A stretch of DNA of 64,000 nucleotides from Anaerocolumna cellulosilytica. Lineage in GTDB: Bacteria > Bacillota > Clostridia > Lachnospirales > Lachnospiraceae. Below the pieces are notes generated by a model that was given only the letters and a program-made list of their open reading frames with translations, did no database searches and was not told the DNA's origin. The translations under genes were made by a program, and so were the position numbers. This document shows, in pieces, positions 43,503 through 52,620 of this stretch (the first letter of the stretch is position 1; each line of letters begins with the position of its first letter). The DNA lies in NCBI RefSeq assembly GCF_014218335.1, contig NZ_AP023367.1, positions 201,001 to 265,000 on the forward strand, read 5' to 3'.

Positions 43503-44294
43503 ATGGAAAAAAGAGCAAACCATAAGAAAACTAGAAACATAAAGCTGGTTATGCAGTATGATGGCAGCGCTTATGGTGGCTGGCAGAGACTTGGAAGCAC
43601 CAGTGGAAAACCGGGCATACAAAAGGTGCTGGAGGAAACGATATCAGAGTGCTTAAAAGAAGATATCAACGTTATTGGTTCAGGCAGAACGGATACAGGT
43701 GTTCATGCCCTTGGACAGACTGCTAATTTTCATTGCAGTTCCACTATGTCTTTAGACTGTATGAAATCATTAATTAATACAAACCTGCCAGAAGATATTA
43801 AAATAATCATCATGGAAACAGCATCAATCGATTTTCACAGCAGATATAGTGCTAGGTCAAAAACCTATAAATATTTTATTGACAGTGAGGAAGTACCCAG
43901 TGTATTTACAAGAAAATATGCACTTCATGTTCCGGAGGTTCTTAATTTTGAGGCTATGAAAAAAGGTGCAAGTTACCTGATTGGAACTCATGATTTTAAG
44001 GCCTTTTGCACTGACCGGAAAGATGGAAAAAGTACAGTTAGAACCATTGAAGCGATTGAGATAAACCGAACAGACCGGAGTATTAAATATGCGGAGGGAT
44101 ACTTTTGTATCGCCATAACCGGAGATGGATTTTTACATCATATGATAAGAATTATAGTTGGTACCCTTCTTGAGGTTGGAAAAGGTATGAGGGCACCGGA
44201 AGAGATTGAAAAAATTCTAAAAAGCAGGCGACGTGATAAAGCAGGTGTGACCGTGTATCCTAACGGGCTGTTTTTAACTAAGGTCAGGTATTAA
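43503..44294 (+). CDS. truA: tRNA pseudouridine synthase A
   Basis: TruA makes pseudouridine at positions 38-40 of the tRNA anticodon arm. The 263-residue enzyme carries 'LVMQYDGSAYGGWQR' (N-terminal strand), the catalytic 'GSGRTDTGVHALGQ' (Asp in RTD), 'INTNLPEDIKI', 'FHSRYSARSKTYKY' and 'GDGFLHHMIRIIVGTLLEVG'. A short basic N-terminal extension ('MEKRANHKKTRN') precedes the domain. GGGAG lies before ATG 43503, 25 bases after natB. Confidence 0.95.
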   Translation: MEKRANHKKTRNIKLVMQYDGSAYGGWQRLGSTSGKPGIQKVLEETISECLKEDINVIGSGRTDTGVHALGQTANFHCSSTMSLDCMKSLINTNLPEDIKIIIMETASIDFHSRYSARSKTYKYFIDSEEVPSVFTRKYALHVPEVLNFEAMKKGASYLIGTHDFKAFCTDRKDGKSTVRTIEAIEINRTDRSIKYAEGYFCIAITGDGFLHHMIRIIVGTLLEVGKGMRAPEEIEKILKSRRRDKAGVTVYPNGLFLTKVRY

Positions 44295-44408
44295 ATTCCT
44301 GATTTTTAAAAATAAAGTTAGTTGCAGACGTATAAAATTTTCCTTTTGACAAACAATAATAACCATAAGTACCACATTATGATTATTATGCAAAATGGAG
44401 GAATAAAT

Positions 44409-44957
44409 ATGAAAGCAACAGGAATCGTTAGAAGAATAGATGACTTGGGGCGTGTTGTAGTACCAAAAGAAATTCGTCGTACTTTACGTATCAGAGAAGG
44501 AGACCCTCTAGAAATTTTTACAGACAGAGAAGGAGAAATCATTCTTAAAAAATATTCTCCTATTGGAGAGTTGGGGCAGTTTGCAAAGCAGTATGCGGAT
44601 TCTCTGGCCCAAACCACGGGACATATTATTGCTATTTCTGACAAAGATCAGTTTGTTGCAGCCGCCGGCAGTATGAAACGCGAACTGCTGGGAAAAGCAG
44701 TTACACCTGAGCTTGAGAGGGTAATTGATGATAGGGAAAATGTTTTGGCCTCTAAAGATGATAAAAATTTTATTCGCATTGTGGCAGATGATGATACAGA
44801 ATATTCTTATCAAGTGGTATGGCCGATTATCAGTGAAGGAGATGCCATTGGTTCTGTAATTTTATTATCCAAGGATTCTAAGGTTAAATTCGGTGATGTG
44901 GAGAATAAGCTGGCAAGTACTGCGGCGTATTTTCTGGGAAGACAGATGGAACAATAG
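44409..44957 (+). CDS. spoVT: Stage V sporulation regulator SpoVT
   Basis: ATG 44409 (182 residues) is chosen because TGGAGG lies seven bases upstream and the family starts 'MKATGIVRRIDDLGRVVVPK'; the longer frame from 44322 is upstream leader. The N-terminal AbrB swapped-hairpin DNA-binding domain (1-53, 'EIRRTLRIREGDPLEIF') is followed by a GAF-like domain (about 60-180, 'YQVVWPIISEGDAIGSVILL'). SpoVT tunes sigma-G dependent genes in the forespore. A sigma-G promoter is expected; I found only a weak GTATA candidate near 44328. It sits between truA and mazG, next to the conserved block. Confidence 0.93.
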   Translation: MKATGIVRRIDDLGRVVVPKEIRRTLRIREGDPLEIFTDREGEIILKKYSPIGELGQFAKQYADSLAQTTGHIIAISDKDQFVAAAGSMKRELLGKAVTPELERVIDDRENVLASKDDKNFIRIVADDDTEYSYQVVWPIISEGDAIGSVILLSKDSKVKFGDVENKLASTAAYFLGRQMEQ

Positions 44958-44976
44958 ATTTTCTTTTCGTAACTTT

Positions 44977-45023
44977 TAGCTGCATGTATTTAAAAGAGAA
45001 ATCTTTTAAGATATATGCAGCTA
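44977..45023 (+). terminator. Hairpin after spoVT
   Basis: TAGCTGCATGTATTTAAAAG (44977-44996) pairs with CTTTTAAGATATATGCAGCTA (45003-45023) with two mismatches and a bulge. The T run after it is short, so termination is likely but not perfect. Confidence 0.6.
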
Positions 45024-45146
45024 TTTATATATGCTAACCATCTCGACAAACTGAGAGTAAGCAAAATGAGCTGGAGGTCTTTAGATATGCTCGAGGTATT
45101 TGTTGGATCAATTCCTGGATATATTGTATGCTAACTATTGTAAAGC

Positions 45147-45176
45147 TTGACAAATTTATGGTAAAAGCAATATGCT
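45147..45176 (+). promoter_or_regulatory. Sigma-A-like promoter of mazG
   Basis: TTGACA (45147-45152) and TATGCT (45171-45176) are 18 bases apart, 64 bases before the mazG start. Confidence 0.6.
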
Positions 45177-45239
45177 AAGGGTATATTTATGCCTACATAA
45201 GATAAAAAGGCAGATTAACAATAGGAAGAAGGAACTGAA

Positions 45240-46022
45240 ATGGAGAAAAAATATACATTTGCAGAATTTATGGACATTATAAGGCAGCTGCGCAGTGAAA
45301 ATGGTTGTCCCTGGGACAGAGAACAGACACACGAAAGCCTCAGAAACTGCATGCTTGAAGAAGCCTATGAAAGTGTTGAAGCAATTGAGAATAAGGACAT
45401 GGAGAATCTTTGTGAGGAACTTGGAGATTTATTGCTCCAGATAGCCCTGCACGCTGCAATTGCAGAAGAAAAGAATGAATTTGCCATAGAAGATGTTATT
45501 AAAGGAATTAGTACAAAGATGATAAGACGCCATCCCCATGTGTTTGGTAACAGTAAGGCAGATACCGCAGAGGATGTTTTGCAAAACTGGGAAGAAATTA
45601 AAAAACAAGAAAAGCATGAGGAAAATTTTTCAGAAGGCATGTTAAGGGTAGCAAAAGCACTCCCGGCAAATATAAGAGCTGAAAAAGTCCAGAAAAAGGC
45701 AGCCAAAGCAGGAATGGATTTTAAAGATTATGAGCAGGTTTTAGATAAGGTGTATGAGGAGCTAAATGAGCTTAAAAAAGCCAAAGAATCCAGTAATATG
45801 GAAGCAATTACAGAGGAATTTGGAGATTTGATGTTTACAGTTATAAATTTGTCTAGGTTTTTGCTAATAAATGCAGAAAATTCCTTGACAAATGCCACTA
45901 ATAAGTTTATAAATAGATTTGTAGATGTAGAGCGCCTGGCCGCTAAAGAAAGCAGGAGTTTAGCTGAAATGTCCGACCATGAGCTGGATGCCCTATGGGG
46001 ACAGGTGAAAAAATTAAAATGA
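45240..46022 (+). CDS. mazG: Nucleoside triphosphate pyrophosphohydrolase MazG
   Basis: MazG hydrolyses NTPs and dNTPs to monophosphates, cleaning the pool. The 260-residue protein contains two MazG domains: the first ('[20 protein letters not shown]', '[11 protein letters not shown]', '[20 protein letters not shown]') and the second ('[16 protein letters not shown]', '[18 protein letters not shown]'), with the EExxE and ExxD metal ligands in each. The N-terminal methylase-like domain of B. subtilis YabN is absent, as in E. coli-length MazG. The upstream promoter is seen at 45147-45176. HU follows after 37 bases, matching the usual order. Confidence 0.94.
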   Translation: MEKKYTFAEFMDIIRQLRSENGCPWDREQTHESLRNCMLEEAYESVEAIENKDMENLCEELGDLLLQIALHAAIAEEKNEFAIEDVIKGISTKMIRRHPHVFGNSKADTAEDVLQNWEEIKKQEKHEENFSEGMLRVAKALPANIRAEKVQKKAAKAGMDFKDYEQVLDKVYEELNELKKAKESSNMEAITEEFGDLMFTVINLSRFLLINAENSLTNATNKFINRFVDVERLAAKESRSLAEMSDHELDALWGQVKKLK

Positions 46023-46059
46023 AAAATATAACAAATACCTTAGAGGAGGAGTTTTATCC

Positions 46060-46335
46060 ATGAACAAAGCAGAATTAGTTGCAGCAATTGCAGAAAAAAC
46101 AGAATTATCCAAAAAGGATTCCGAAAAGGCATTAAAAGCTTTTATTGATGTCGTAACAGAAGAATTAACAAAAGGTGAAAAAGTTCAATTAGTTGGATTT
46201 GGTACATTTGAAGTATCTGAAAGACCAGCAAGAACAGGAAGAAATCCCCAGACAAAACAGCCTATACCTATTGCAGCATCTAAAGCGCCAAAGTTCAAAG
46301 CAGGAAAAGCTTTAAAGGACGTTATTAATGCATAG
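46060..46335 (+). CDS. hup: HU family DNA-binding protein
   Basis: The 91-residue nucleoid protein has the standard HU layout: helices '[20 protein letters not shown]', '[20 protein letters not shown]', the beta arm with '[16 protein letters not shown]' (DNA intercalating Pro in 'RNPQT') and '[15 protein letters not shown]' at the end. AGAGGAGG precedes ATG 46060. It lies between mazG and rqcP, as in related clostridia, with a strong terminator behind it. Confidence 0.96.
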   Translation: MNKAELVAAIAEKTELSKKDSEKALKAFIDVVTEELTKGEKVQLVGFGTFEVSERPARTGRNPQTKQPIPIAASKAPKFKAGKALKDVINA

Positions 46336-46347
46336 TCTTTGACAAAT

Positions 46348-46430
46348 AAGAGAAGCTGTTATAAAAATCAAATTCGCCCTTTGTATTTTATCTGGGTTAA
46401 GGATGTGATTTTTATGACAGCTTCTTTTTT
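46348..46430 (+). terminator. Rho-independent terminator after hup
   Basis: The arm with AGAAGCTGTTATAAAAATCA (46351-46370) pairs with TGATTTTTATGACAGCTTCT (46406-46425), followed by TTTTT. The 35-base loop is long but the stem is nearly perfect. Confidence 0.8.
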
Positions 46431-46539
46431 AACATAAAGAGTTCATGGAGAAACACATCCTATATGATAAAAACCATTGGTAGTAGATTATATTAATGTC
46501 TTGATTAAAAGGTGCAATAGTGCACAGATGGGAGTTTAT

Positions 46540-46779
46540 ATGAGGTTAGATAAGTTTTTAAAGGTTTCCAGATTAATTAAGCGCAGAACAGTTGCCAATG
46601 AGGCTTGTGATGCCGGTCGTGTTCTGGTGAATGGTAAGCCTGCTAAAGCATCTGTGGCTGTAAAAGTGGATGATATTATAGAGATTGGGTTTGGCAGTAA
46701 AGCAGTTAAAGTACAGGTACTGGATGTTCAGGAAACCGTCCGTAAGGATGATGCAAAAGAATTATACAAGTATCTATAA
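46540..46779 (+). CDS. rqcP: S4-domain ribosome quality control protein RqcP (YabO/HslR-like)
   Basis: ATG 46540 (79 residues) is selected because GGGAG lies seven bases upstream; the open frame from 46477 is leader. The protein is essentially one S4 RNA-binding domain: 'MRLDKFLKVSRLIKRRTVAN', 'EACDAGRVLVNGKPAKASVA', 'VKVDDIIEIGFG'. RqcP binds stalled 50S subunits and helps alanine tailing by RqcH; older name yabO/hslR-like. It is in its conserved place before yabP. Confidence 0.9.
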   Translation: MRLDKFLKVSRLIKRRTVANEACDAGRVLVNGKPAKASVAVKVDDIIEIGFGSKAVKVQVLDVQETVRKDDAKELYKYL

Positions 46780-46857
46780 AGAGAGCAATATTTTGGCATG
46801 AATCTATAAGTCTTTTAATATACTGAAATGAAAACAAGTATATTAGGAGGCTTTTTT

Positions 46858-47145
46858 ATGGATGAAAAACAATCAATTCAGAAATATCATAAAGTAAGCT
46901 TAAATTCCAGGAGTTCGGCAGCAATCACCGGTGTTAAGGATGTTCTTAGCTTTGATGCAGGTGAAGTATTATTAGAGACAGAGCAGGGAATTTTAATGAT
47001 TCGGGGTAATGACCTGCATGTGAATCGCCTGACATTGGAAAAAGGGGAAGTTGATGTAGATGGTAAAATAGACAGCTTAACCTATTCAGACGCAAGCAAT
47101 TACGGGAAGTCCAGTGAATCCTTAATCAGCAGGCTGTTTAAATAA
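46858..47145 (+). CDS. yabP: Sporulation protein YabP
   Basis: ATG 46858 is chosen (95 residues) since AGGAGG lies six bases upstream. The YabP family is seen in the body: 'HKVSLNSRSSAAITGVKDVL', 'SFDAGEVLLETEQGILMI', 'NDLHVNRLTLEKGEVDVDGK'. YabP acts with YabQ in spore cortex formation. The yabQ gene follows 19 bases later. Confidence 0.93.
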   Translation: MDEKQSIQKYHKVSLNSRSSAAITGVKDVLSFDAGEVLLETEQGILMIRGNDLHVNRLTLEKGEVDVDGKIDSLTYSDASNYGKSSESLISRLFK

Positions 47146-47164
47146 GAGTAAGGAGATACTGCCT

Positions 47165-47665
47165 ATGAATCAGGCAATTGTAGTAGAACTGCATTTCTTT
47201 GGTACTTCAGTTCTATGGGGGGTACTTATACTTATACTTTATGATTTTTTGCGAATATTCCGCAGATTAGTAAGCCATAATAATTTTTTCGTGGCTTTGG
47301 AGGATTTGCTTTATTGGATGGTCTCCAGTGTTTTGATTTTTCGGATGATGTATCAGCAAAACAATGGCATCATTCGTGGCTTTTCTATAATGGGAATGTT
47401 ACTTGGTATGCTTATTTACCATGGTACAATCAGTGACTTATGTGTCACTTTTATTTCATCCTTTTTGCTAAGAATTGAAAACCTTATCAAACGGATAGTT
47501 TTATTTATTTTATCTCCTTTTTGTTTCCTTTTTAAGCTTATAAAGAATTTAGTACTCCGAATAATAAGATTAATGAAAAAATTCACATCCTTTTTATCAA
47601 AATCATTGAAAAAAAAGAAAAAATCAGGTAAAATAGCTCTATCCAATGATGAAGAATGTGATTAA
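47165..47665 (+). CDS. yabQ: Spore cortex protein YabQ
   Basis: The 166-residue membrane protein has about four hydrophobic segments (12-30, 45-62, 70-95, 108-125) and a basic Lys-rich tail ('SKSLKKKKKSGKIAL'). This matches YabQ, needed for spore cortex synthesis and targeted with YabP. 'ALEDLLYWMVSSVLIFRMMY' is the family's conserved core. AAGGAG lies about ten bases before ATG 47165. The gene lies between yabP and divIC, the conserved order. Confidence 0.88.
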   Translation: MNQAIVVELHFFGTSVLWGVLILILYDFLRIFRRLVSHNNFFVALEDLLYWMVSSVLIFRMMYQQNNGIIRGFSIMGMLLGMLIYHGTISDLCVTFISSFLLRIENLIKRIVLFILSPFCFLFKLIKNLVLRIIRLMKKFTSFLSKSLKKKKKSGKIALSNDEECD

Positions 47666-47708
47666 TCTAAGGTAAAATAAGTGTACTATTTACACAGAAG
47701 GAGTCAAT

Positions 47709-47999
47709 GTGAGGAAAAAAAAGAAATCAAGGCGGACAGGCTTAGGCTTAATTGCTATCATGGTTATACTGGTGTGCGGGATTGTTACATATAAACGTCA
47801 GGAACTAGATCATGTGAATGCCAAAACCGCAACAAGGGTGGAAGAACTAAAAAAAGAAATTGAAGTACAAAAAGAGAGAGCCGAGGATATTGTGGAATTC
47901 AAGGCTTACGTCCAAACCTACAAGTTCATTGAAGAAATGGCAAGAGAAAAGTTTAATCTGGTTTACAAAGATGAGATTATCTTAATAGCAGATGACTAA
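47709..47999 (+). CDS. divIC: Septum formation initiator DivIC/FtsB-like
   Basis: This 96-residue bitopic protein of the divisome has a basic head ('RKKKKSRRTG'), one transmembrane helix ('LGLIAIMVILVCGIVTY', about 11-28) and a coiled coil (35-65, 'RVEELKKEIEVQKERAED'), ending in the family motif 'FIEEMAREKFNLVYKDEIIL'. The start is GTG 47709 with GAAGGAG seven bases upstream. In B. subtilis DivIC works with FtsL and DivIB at the septum. Its place between yabQ and spoIIE is conserved. Confidence 0.92.
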   Translation: MRKKKKSRRTGLGLIAIMVILVCGIVTYKRQELDHVNAKTATRVEELKKEIEVQKERAEDIVEFKAYVQTYKFIEEMAREKFNLVYKDEIILIADD

Positions 48000-48051
48000 T
48001 ACACAACCTTCACATTACCTTAAAAATCACAAAAGATAGATGAATAAATAG

Positions 48052-48080
48052 TTGACAAGTATCATAAAAGCGGTTATAAT
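48052..48080 (+). promoter_or_regulatory. Consensus sigma-A promoter of tRNA-Met
   Basis: TTGACA (48052-48057) and TATAAT (48075-48080) match the consensus exactly with a 17-base spacer, 15 bases before the tRNA. Confidence 0.9.
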
Positions 48081-48095
48081 GTACTTCGTCATTAC

Positions 48096-48169
48096 GGCGA
48101 AGTAGCTCAGTTGGCTAGAGCATGCGGTTCATACCCGCAGTGTCGGCGGTTCAAATCCGTCCTTCGCTA
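48096..48169 (+). tRNA. tRNA-Met (CAT), elongator type
   Basis: The 74-base cloverleaf folds fully: acceptor GGCGAAG with CTTCGCT (first pair G-T), D stem GCTC/GAGC, anticodon stem TGCGG/CCGCA with loop TTCATAC, T stem GGCGG/CCGTC with TTCAAAT, and A73. The anticodon stem lacks the three G-C pairs of an initiator, so it is an elongator (a lysidine-modified Ile tRNA is the alternative). CCA is not encoded. Position between divIC and spoIIE matches B. subtilis. Confidence 0.93.
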
Positions 48170-48208
48170 TCCGACATGAAACAAGATGGTTTTACCATAT
48201 ACTAACTT

Positions 48209-48260
48209 AAAAGTCTGTATGAAAGGATTTGCAGTGCAAGTCATTTCATACAGACTTTTT
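48209..48260 (+). terminator. Terminator after tRNA-Met
   Basis: AAAAGTCTGTATGAAA (48209-48224) pairs perfectly with TTTCATACAGACTTTT (48244-48259), then T. Confidence 0.85.
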
Positions 48261-48497
48261 GAGTATCCTGCCATTTTTTATGTAACAGCAGCTTGATAAA
48301 CTGCCAGCAGACATTATAGAATATCTTAATCTAATCTATACATTTATATAAAATCTTAATCCAATTATGAAATCTATGAACCCACCTTTATAATTGCCTT
48401 AAAAAACCAGAGTTTTAAGGTGCTATAAATCTAATCTTAGTTTCTTAATTAGACTGAACTCTCTTGATTCGATATCTTCATGCAATCTGAGAACTTC

Positions 48498-48564
48498 TTG
48501 TCAAAAACTTTTTGAAGTTGTCCTCTCGTTTTTGACAAAGATTTCAAAGTGGGAACCCTATAAT
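48498..48564 (+). promoter_or_regulatory. spoIIE promoter: 0A-box-like inverted repeats and a 21-base spacer
   Basis: TTGTCAAAAAC (48498-48508) and GTTTTTGACAA (48528-48538) are perfect inverted copies resembling Spo0A boxes (TTGTCRAAA). The second overlaps a -35 TTGACA (48532-48537). A consensus TATAAT lies at 48559-48564, giving a spacer of 21 bases. Spo0A-activated sigma-A promoters of spoIIE and spoIIG in B. subtilis have this unusual 21-22 base spacing. The leader to spoIIE is then about 190 bases. Confidence 0.8.
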
Positions 48565-48760
48565 ACAGGACTAACGGCGGAAGTTTGGAAGTCATTGGTC
48601 TGGAACAGCCGCATCCATACTGTAAGATAATTACATAATTGAGGGGTTGAAAGAAAATAGATGAAGAAAGGATTGCCACAGAATAATACTTTCAACCAAG
48701 GAAAGGTGGCAGTGGGGGTGCTGAAAAAATGATGCAGCAGTCACAGGTGAGATGTGTGTT

Positions 48761-51055
48761 ATGAAAGAGTTAAATATGAGAAAGATTTTAGTGAATATAC
48801 TTGGAGCTGCGATGGCGCGAGCTGTATTTATGGGAATGAATCCTATTGGAATGGGATACTTTGCAGCAGTATTTTTAGAGAAAAAAAGCAGAATGTTTAT
48901 TATGTTTACCGTATTGCTTGGTATGCTTACGGCAATGCCTTATGCAGATGTGTTAAAATATCTGATTATCATGGTCGTAATCTCGGTTATAACGGCTTTA
49001 GCGGAATTTAATAACAAAAGGGTATCCATGAATACCGTAGGGGTACTTACTGCTGTTATTACAGCCTCTATGACCATCACAGACGGACTGCTAAGCAATA
49101 ACCTTGGTTACTACCTGTTGCTTGGATTAGGAGAAGGAGCGGCTATCTTTGCGTTTGCCTTAATTTTTAGAAAAGGGCTGGAACCTCTCCTTGCGGGTAT
49201 TCAGGGACAAGCTCTGGACAATGAACAGATTATCAGTCTGGCAGTTATGCTTTCAGTGGTTATCTATGGACTTCCGGAGTTTGAGGGTATAGGTTTTTCT
49301 ATAACTATGACAGCGGCTTTGTTTAGTGTACTTCTTACCGGATACAAATACGGTGTAGGGTATGGAGCCCTTTTAGGTGCGGCCTGTGGCATAATCTTAT
49401 CTATACGCACCGGAGAAATAAATCAGATAGGGCTAATGTGTATGCTAGGGATTCTTGCAGGTACGTTTCGAGAGATGGGAAGGTTTATTACCTTTCTGGT
49501 GTATTGTGCCGGTGCAATTGTTCTGGGAGAGCTTTATCAAAAAAGTCAGCTTGATTTATCCGGCTTCGGGGCGTTAATATCCTGTGCGGTTTTGTTCTTT
49601 CTTCTGCCCAAAACATTGACGGAAAAGGTGTATGCAGGTGAGAAGGTGGGCGAGGAGGACGTTTTTGTAAGTCAGAATATTCAAAATATAGCTAAGAGTA
49701 AACTAAAGGACTTTTCGGAGTCCTTTTACAGCCTTTCAAACACCTTTGCAGCTATTTCAGAAAAAAAGGCAAGTCTTGATAAAAAGGACAAAAGCCTCTT
49801 GTTTGATGAATTATCAGAGCAGCTTTGTAAGGACTGTACGAACTGTAATCTCTGTTGGAAAAGCAATTTTTATGATACATATCAGGGGGCTTATTATATT
49901 ATGGATGTGGTTGAGAAGAACGGAACTATAGCCCTTAAGGAGGTGCCGGAGAGCTTTGCCGGCCGGTGTATCTGCCTGGAACATTTTGTTGCGGAAACCA
50001 GGAGGGTTTTAGAAGTAGCCAAGTTAAATCTTTCCTGGCATAACCGGCTTGCAGAAAGCAGGGAAGCTATTGCCGGGCAGTTAAGTGAAGTTGCTAATAT
50101 TATTGATGATTTCTCTAACGATTTATACCGTGGAGGAGATACGCCGGATATGATTAAACGGCGTTTGGTGTATCAACTGAAAATGAATCATGTGGTTGTC
50201 CAAAGGATAGCCGTGTTTGATAAAAGAAATGATAAACAGGAATTATATATAACGGCCAAAACGGAAAAAGGAAGGTGTGTTACCACCAAAGAGGTGGCAG
50301 GAATTATAAGTAAGACCTTTGGTAAAGTTATGCGGCCTGCAGAATCTTGTAAAAAGGTTATGTCCAGAGATTTTGATACATTTATTTTTATTGAGGATGT
50401 AAATTATATAGTTTATACAGGTATGGCCAAGATGACAAAGGAAGGAGCGAGGATATCCGGAGATAATTTTTCTTTTATTAACCCTGACCCGGGTACAGTT
50501 GTTATGACTTTATCCGATGGGATGGGTACTGGGGAAAAGGCCTGCGAAGAAAGTGAATCCGTTGTTGAGCTTTTGGAACAGTTCATGGAGGCTGGGTTTA
50601 AACGAGAATCCGCCATTAAGCTGATTAATTCAATTTTAGTATTAAAATCAGGTGAGCAGACATTCTCGACCATTGATATGAGTATAATAAACTTGTATAC
50701 AGGTTTTTGCGATTTCATAAAAATCGGAGCTTCAACGACTTTTGTGAAGAGTGGCAAGAATGTAGAAACAATACTTTCTACTACGCTGCCTGCCGGAATT
50801 ATCAATCAAATGGATTATGATGTTATAACTAGGGAATTAAAAGATGGTGATTTTGTAATAATGGCAACGGATGGGGTTATAGACTGTATTCCGGGAGAAG
50901 ATAAGGAGCAGTTTATCAGTGATTTTATTTCTGAGCTTAAAATGAATAATCCACAGGAAATTGCCAATGCTGTTCTAAATCAGGCATTGGAACTAAATCA
51001 ATGGGTACCAAAGGATGACATGACTGTATTAGTTGCAGGGTTTTGGAATAAGTAG
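48761..51055 (+). CDS. spoIIE: Stage II sporulation phosphatase SpoIIE
   Basis: SpoIIE dephosphorylates SpoIIAA to release sigma-F and takes part in polar septation. ATG 48761 (764 residues) is chosen, with AGGTGAG about nine bases upstream; ATG 48752 is too close to it. About ten hydrophobic segments fill residues 5-300. A central region with a Cys cluster ('CKDCTNCNLCWKSNF') leads to the C-terminal PP2C domain: 'SFINPDPGTVVMTLSDGMGT' (metal Asp), 'AIKLINSILVL', 'FSTIDMSIINLYTGFCDFIK', 'FVIMATDGVIDCIPG'. It is a little shorter than the ~827-residue Bacillus form. Confidence 0.94.
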   Translation: MKELNMRKILVNILGAAMARAVFMGMNPIGMGYFAAVFLEKKSRMFIMFTVLLGMLTAMPYADVLKYLIIMVVISVITALAEFNNKRVSMNTVGVLTAVITASMTITDGLLSNNLGYYLLLGLGEGAAIFAFALIFRKGLEPLLAGIQGQALDNEQIISLAVMLSVVIYGLPEFEGIGFSITMTAALFSVLLTGYKYGVGYGALLGAACGIILSIRTGEINQIGLMCMLGILAGTFREMGRFITFLVYCAGAIVLGELYQKSQLDLSGFGALISCAVLFFLLPKTLTEKVYAGEKVGEEDVFVSQNIQNIAKSKLKDFSESFYSLSNTFAAISEKKASLDKKDKSLLFDELSEQLCKDCTNCNLCWKSNFYDTYQGAYYIMDVVEKNGTIALKEVPESFAGRCICLEHFVAETRRVLEVAKLNLSWHNRLAESREAIAGQLSEVANIIDDFSNDLYRGGDTPDMIKRRLVYQLKMNHVVVQRIAVFDKRNDKQELYITAKTEKGRCVTTKEVAGIISKTFGKVMRPAESCKKVMSRDFDTFIFIEDVNYIVYTGMAKMTKEGARISGDNFSFINPDPGTVVMTLSDGMGTGEKACEESESVVELLEQFMEAGFKRESAIKLINSILVLKSGEQTFSTIDMSIINLYTGFCDFIKIGASTTFVKSGKNVETILSTTLPAGIINQMDYDVITRELKDGDFVIMATDGVIDCIPGEDKEQFISDFISELKMNNPQEIANAVLNQALELNQWVPKDDMTVLVAGFWNK

Positions 51056-51207
51056 ACTTGATATTTTTTCTTGTTCGAGGTAAAATGATAGAAAACTGCA
51101 CTATTATTCTATTTCTGGGAATATATTAAACTATATGGTGACGGTGTCTTGTAATTTGAGATAAGGGTAATGATATGAAATATTATGGCTAACCTACAGG
51201 AGCTGGA

Positions 51208-52620
51208 ATGCTTAATACAATAAAAAGATTTATAGATGAACAGAATATGATTAAAAAGGGAGACAGGATTGTAGCCGGTATATCCGGAGGAGCTGATTCG
51301 GTCTGCCTTTTCTATGTTCTTTTAGAGTTAAAAGAAGCATATGCTATGGATTTTCTAGTGGTGCATGTCAACCACGGCATACGTGGTCAAGAGGCGGCGG
51401 AAGATGAAGAATATGTAAGTATCCTGTGTAAGCAGTATGGGATACCCTTTTTTTCTTTTTATTTCGATGTTCCTTCTGTTTCTGTTAAGAATGGAATGTC
51501 TGAGGAAGAAGCCGGAAGGTGGGTGCGCTATCAGGCATTCAATGAATGTCTAAAAAAAAATAAGTGTAATAAAATTGCAATTGCGCATAATAAAAATGAT
51601 AATGCCGAAACTATACTGTTCCATCTGTTCCGGGGAAGCGGTATTACAGGACTTACCGGAATAAAACCAGTCCGTGAGGAGATTATCAGACCTTTGTTAT
51701 GTGTAGGAAGAGCTGAGATTGAAGAGTTTCTTAGAGTAAGAGAAGTAAGCTTTAGGGATGATAAAACGAACCTTATGGAAAATTACAGTCGAAATAAAAT
51801 TAGACACCGTGTTCTAAAATATGCTGCTGAAAACATTAACCCGAAAGCAGTTGAACATATTGTGAATGCCGGAAACCAGTTAAAAGAGATTGAACAGTAT
51901 TTAGATAGGATGATTTTTTCTGCTTTTTCCCGTATTGTAGTGGCAAGAGAGGGCAATGAATATGAAGTAGATATAGAAAAATTCATAGAAGAAGAGCCTG
52001 TAATACAAAAGGGAGTTCTGCGCTTAGGGGTACAACAATTAGCGGGAGGATTAAAAGATATTGATGCTTTCCATATAGACCTGATAATGGGATTAATGAC
52101 AAAGGAAGTATCCAAAAGACTTAATTTGCCTTACGGTATTCTTGCAGTGAGAGAATATAACTGTGTGGTATTAAAAAAGCAGAATCAGAATTCAGAAGAA
52201 AGTCATTTTTTCAAGAACCATGAGACAGAAATAATTGTACCCGGAGAACAGTTTATAACTGGAATGAATCTAGCAATAAGTACTAAATTAATCAATTATA
52301 AAAAAAATATGATAATTCCGAAAAATGGGTGTACGAAATGGTTTGACTATGATAAAATAAAAAATACTGTTTTAATCCGCACTAGAAAAACTGGAGATTA
52401 TTTGCAGATTGATGCAAAGGGGAGCAGGAAAAAATTAAAATCGTTATTTATTGACGAGAAAATACCCAGGGAGAAAAGGGAACTGCTGCCTTTATTAGCA
52501 GATGGTCCTCATATCATGTGGATTATCGGCGGAAGAATGAGTGAGGCGTACAAAGTAGATGAGGAGACAAAAGTAATACTTGAGATACATTTAGATGGAG
52601 GAAAAGACGATGAATCATAA
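51208..52620 (+). CDS. tilS: tRNA(Ile)-lysidine synthetase
   Basis: TilS makes lysidine at position 34 of the CAU-anticodon Ile tRNA, changing its specificity to AUA. The 470-residue enzyme shows the PP-loop 'VAGISGGADSVCLFYVLLEL' (SGGADS at 26-31), 'VVHVNHGIRGQEAAEDEEYV', 'IAIAHNKNDNAETILFHLFR' and the C-terminal TilS domain ('KTGDYLQIDAKGSRKKLKSL', 'FIDEKIPREKRELLPLL'). AGGAGC is six bases before ATG 51208. Its end overlaps hpt by 11 bases. Confidence 0.93.
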   Translation: MLNTIKRFIDEQNMIKKGDRIVAGISGGADSVCLFYVLLELKEAYAMDFLVVHVNHGIRGQEAAEDEEYVSILCKQYGIPFFSFYFDVPSVSVKNGMSEEEAGRWVRYQAFNECLKKNKCNKIAIAHNKNDNAETILFHLFRGSGITGLTGIKPVREEIIRPLLCVGRAEIEEFLRVREVSFRDDKTNLMENYSRNKIRHRVLKYAAENINPKAVEHIVNAGNQLKEIEQYLDRMIFSAFSRIVVAREGNEYEVDIEKFIEEEPVIQKGVLRLGVQQLAGGLKDIDAFHIDLIMGLMTKEVSKRLNLPYGILAVREYNCVVLKKQNQNSEESHFFKNHETEIIVPGEQFITGMNLAISTKLINYKKNMIIPKNGCTKWFDYDKIKNTVLIRTRKTGDYLQIDAKGSRKKLKSLFIDEKIPREKRELLPLLADGPHIMWIIGGRMSEAYKVDEETKVILEIHLDGGKDDES

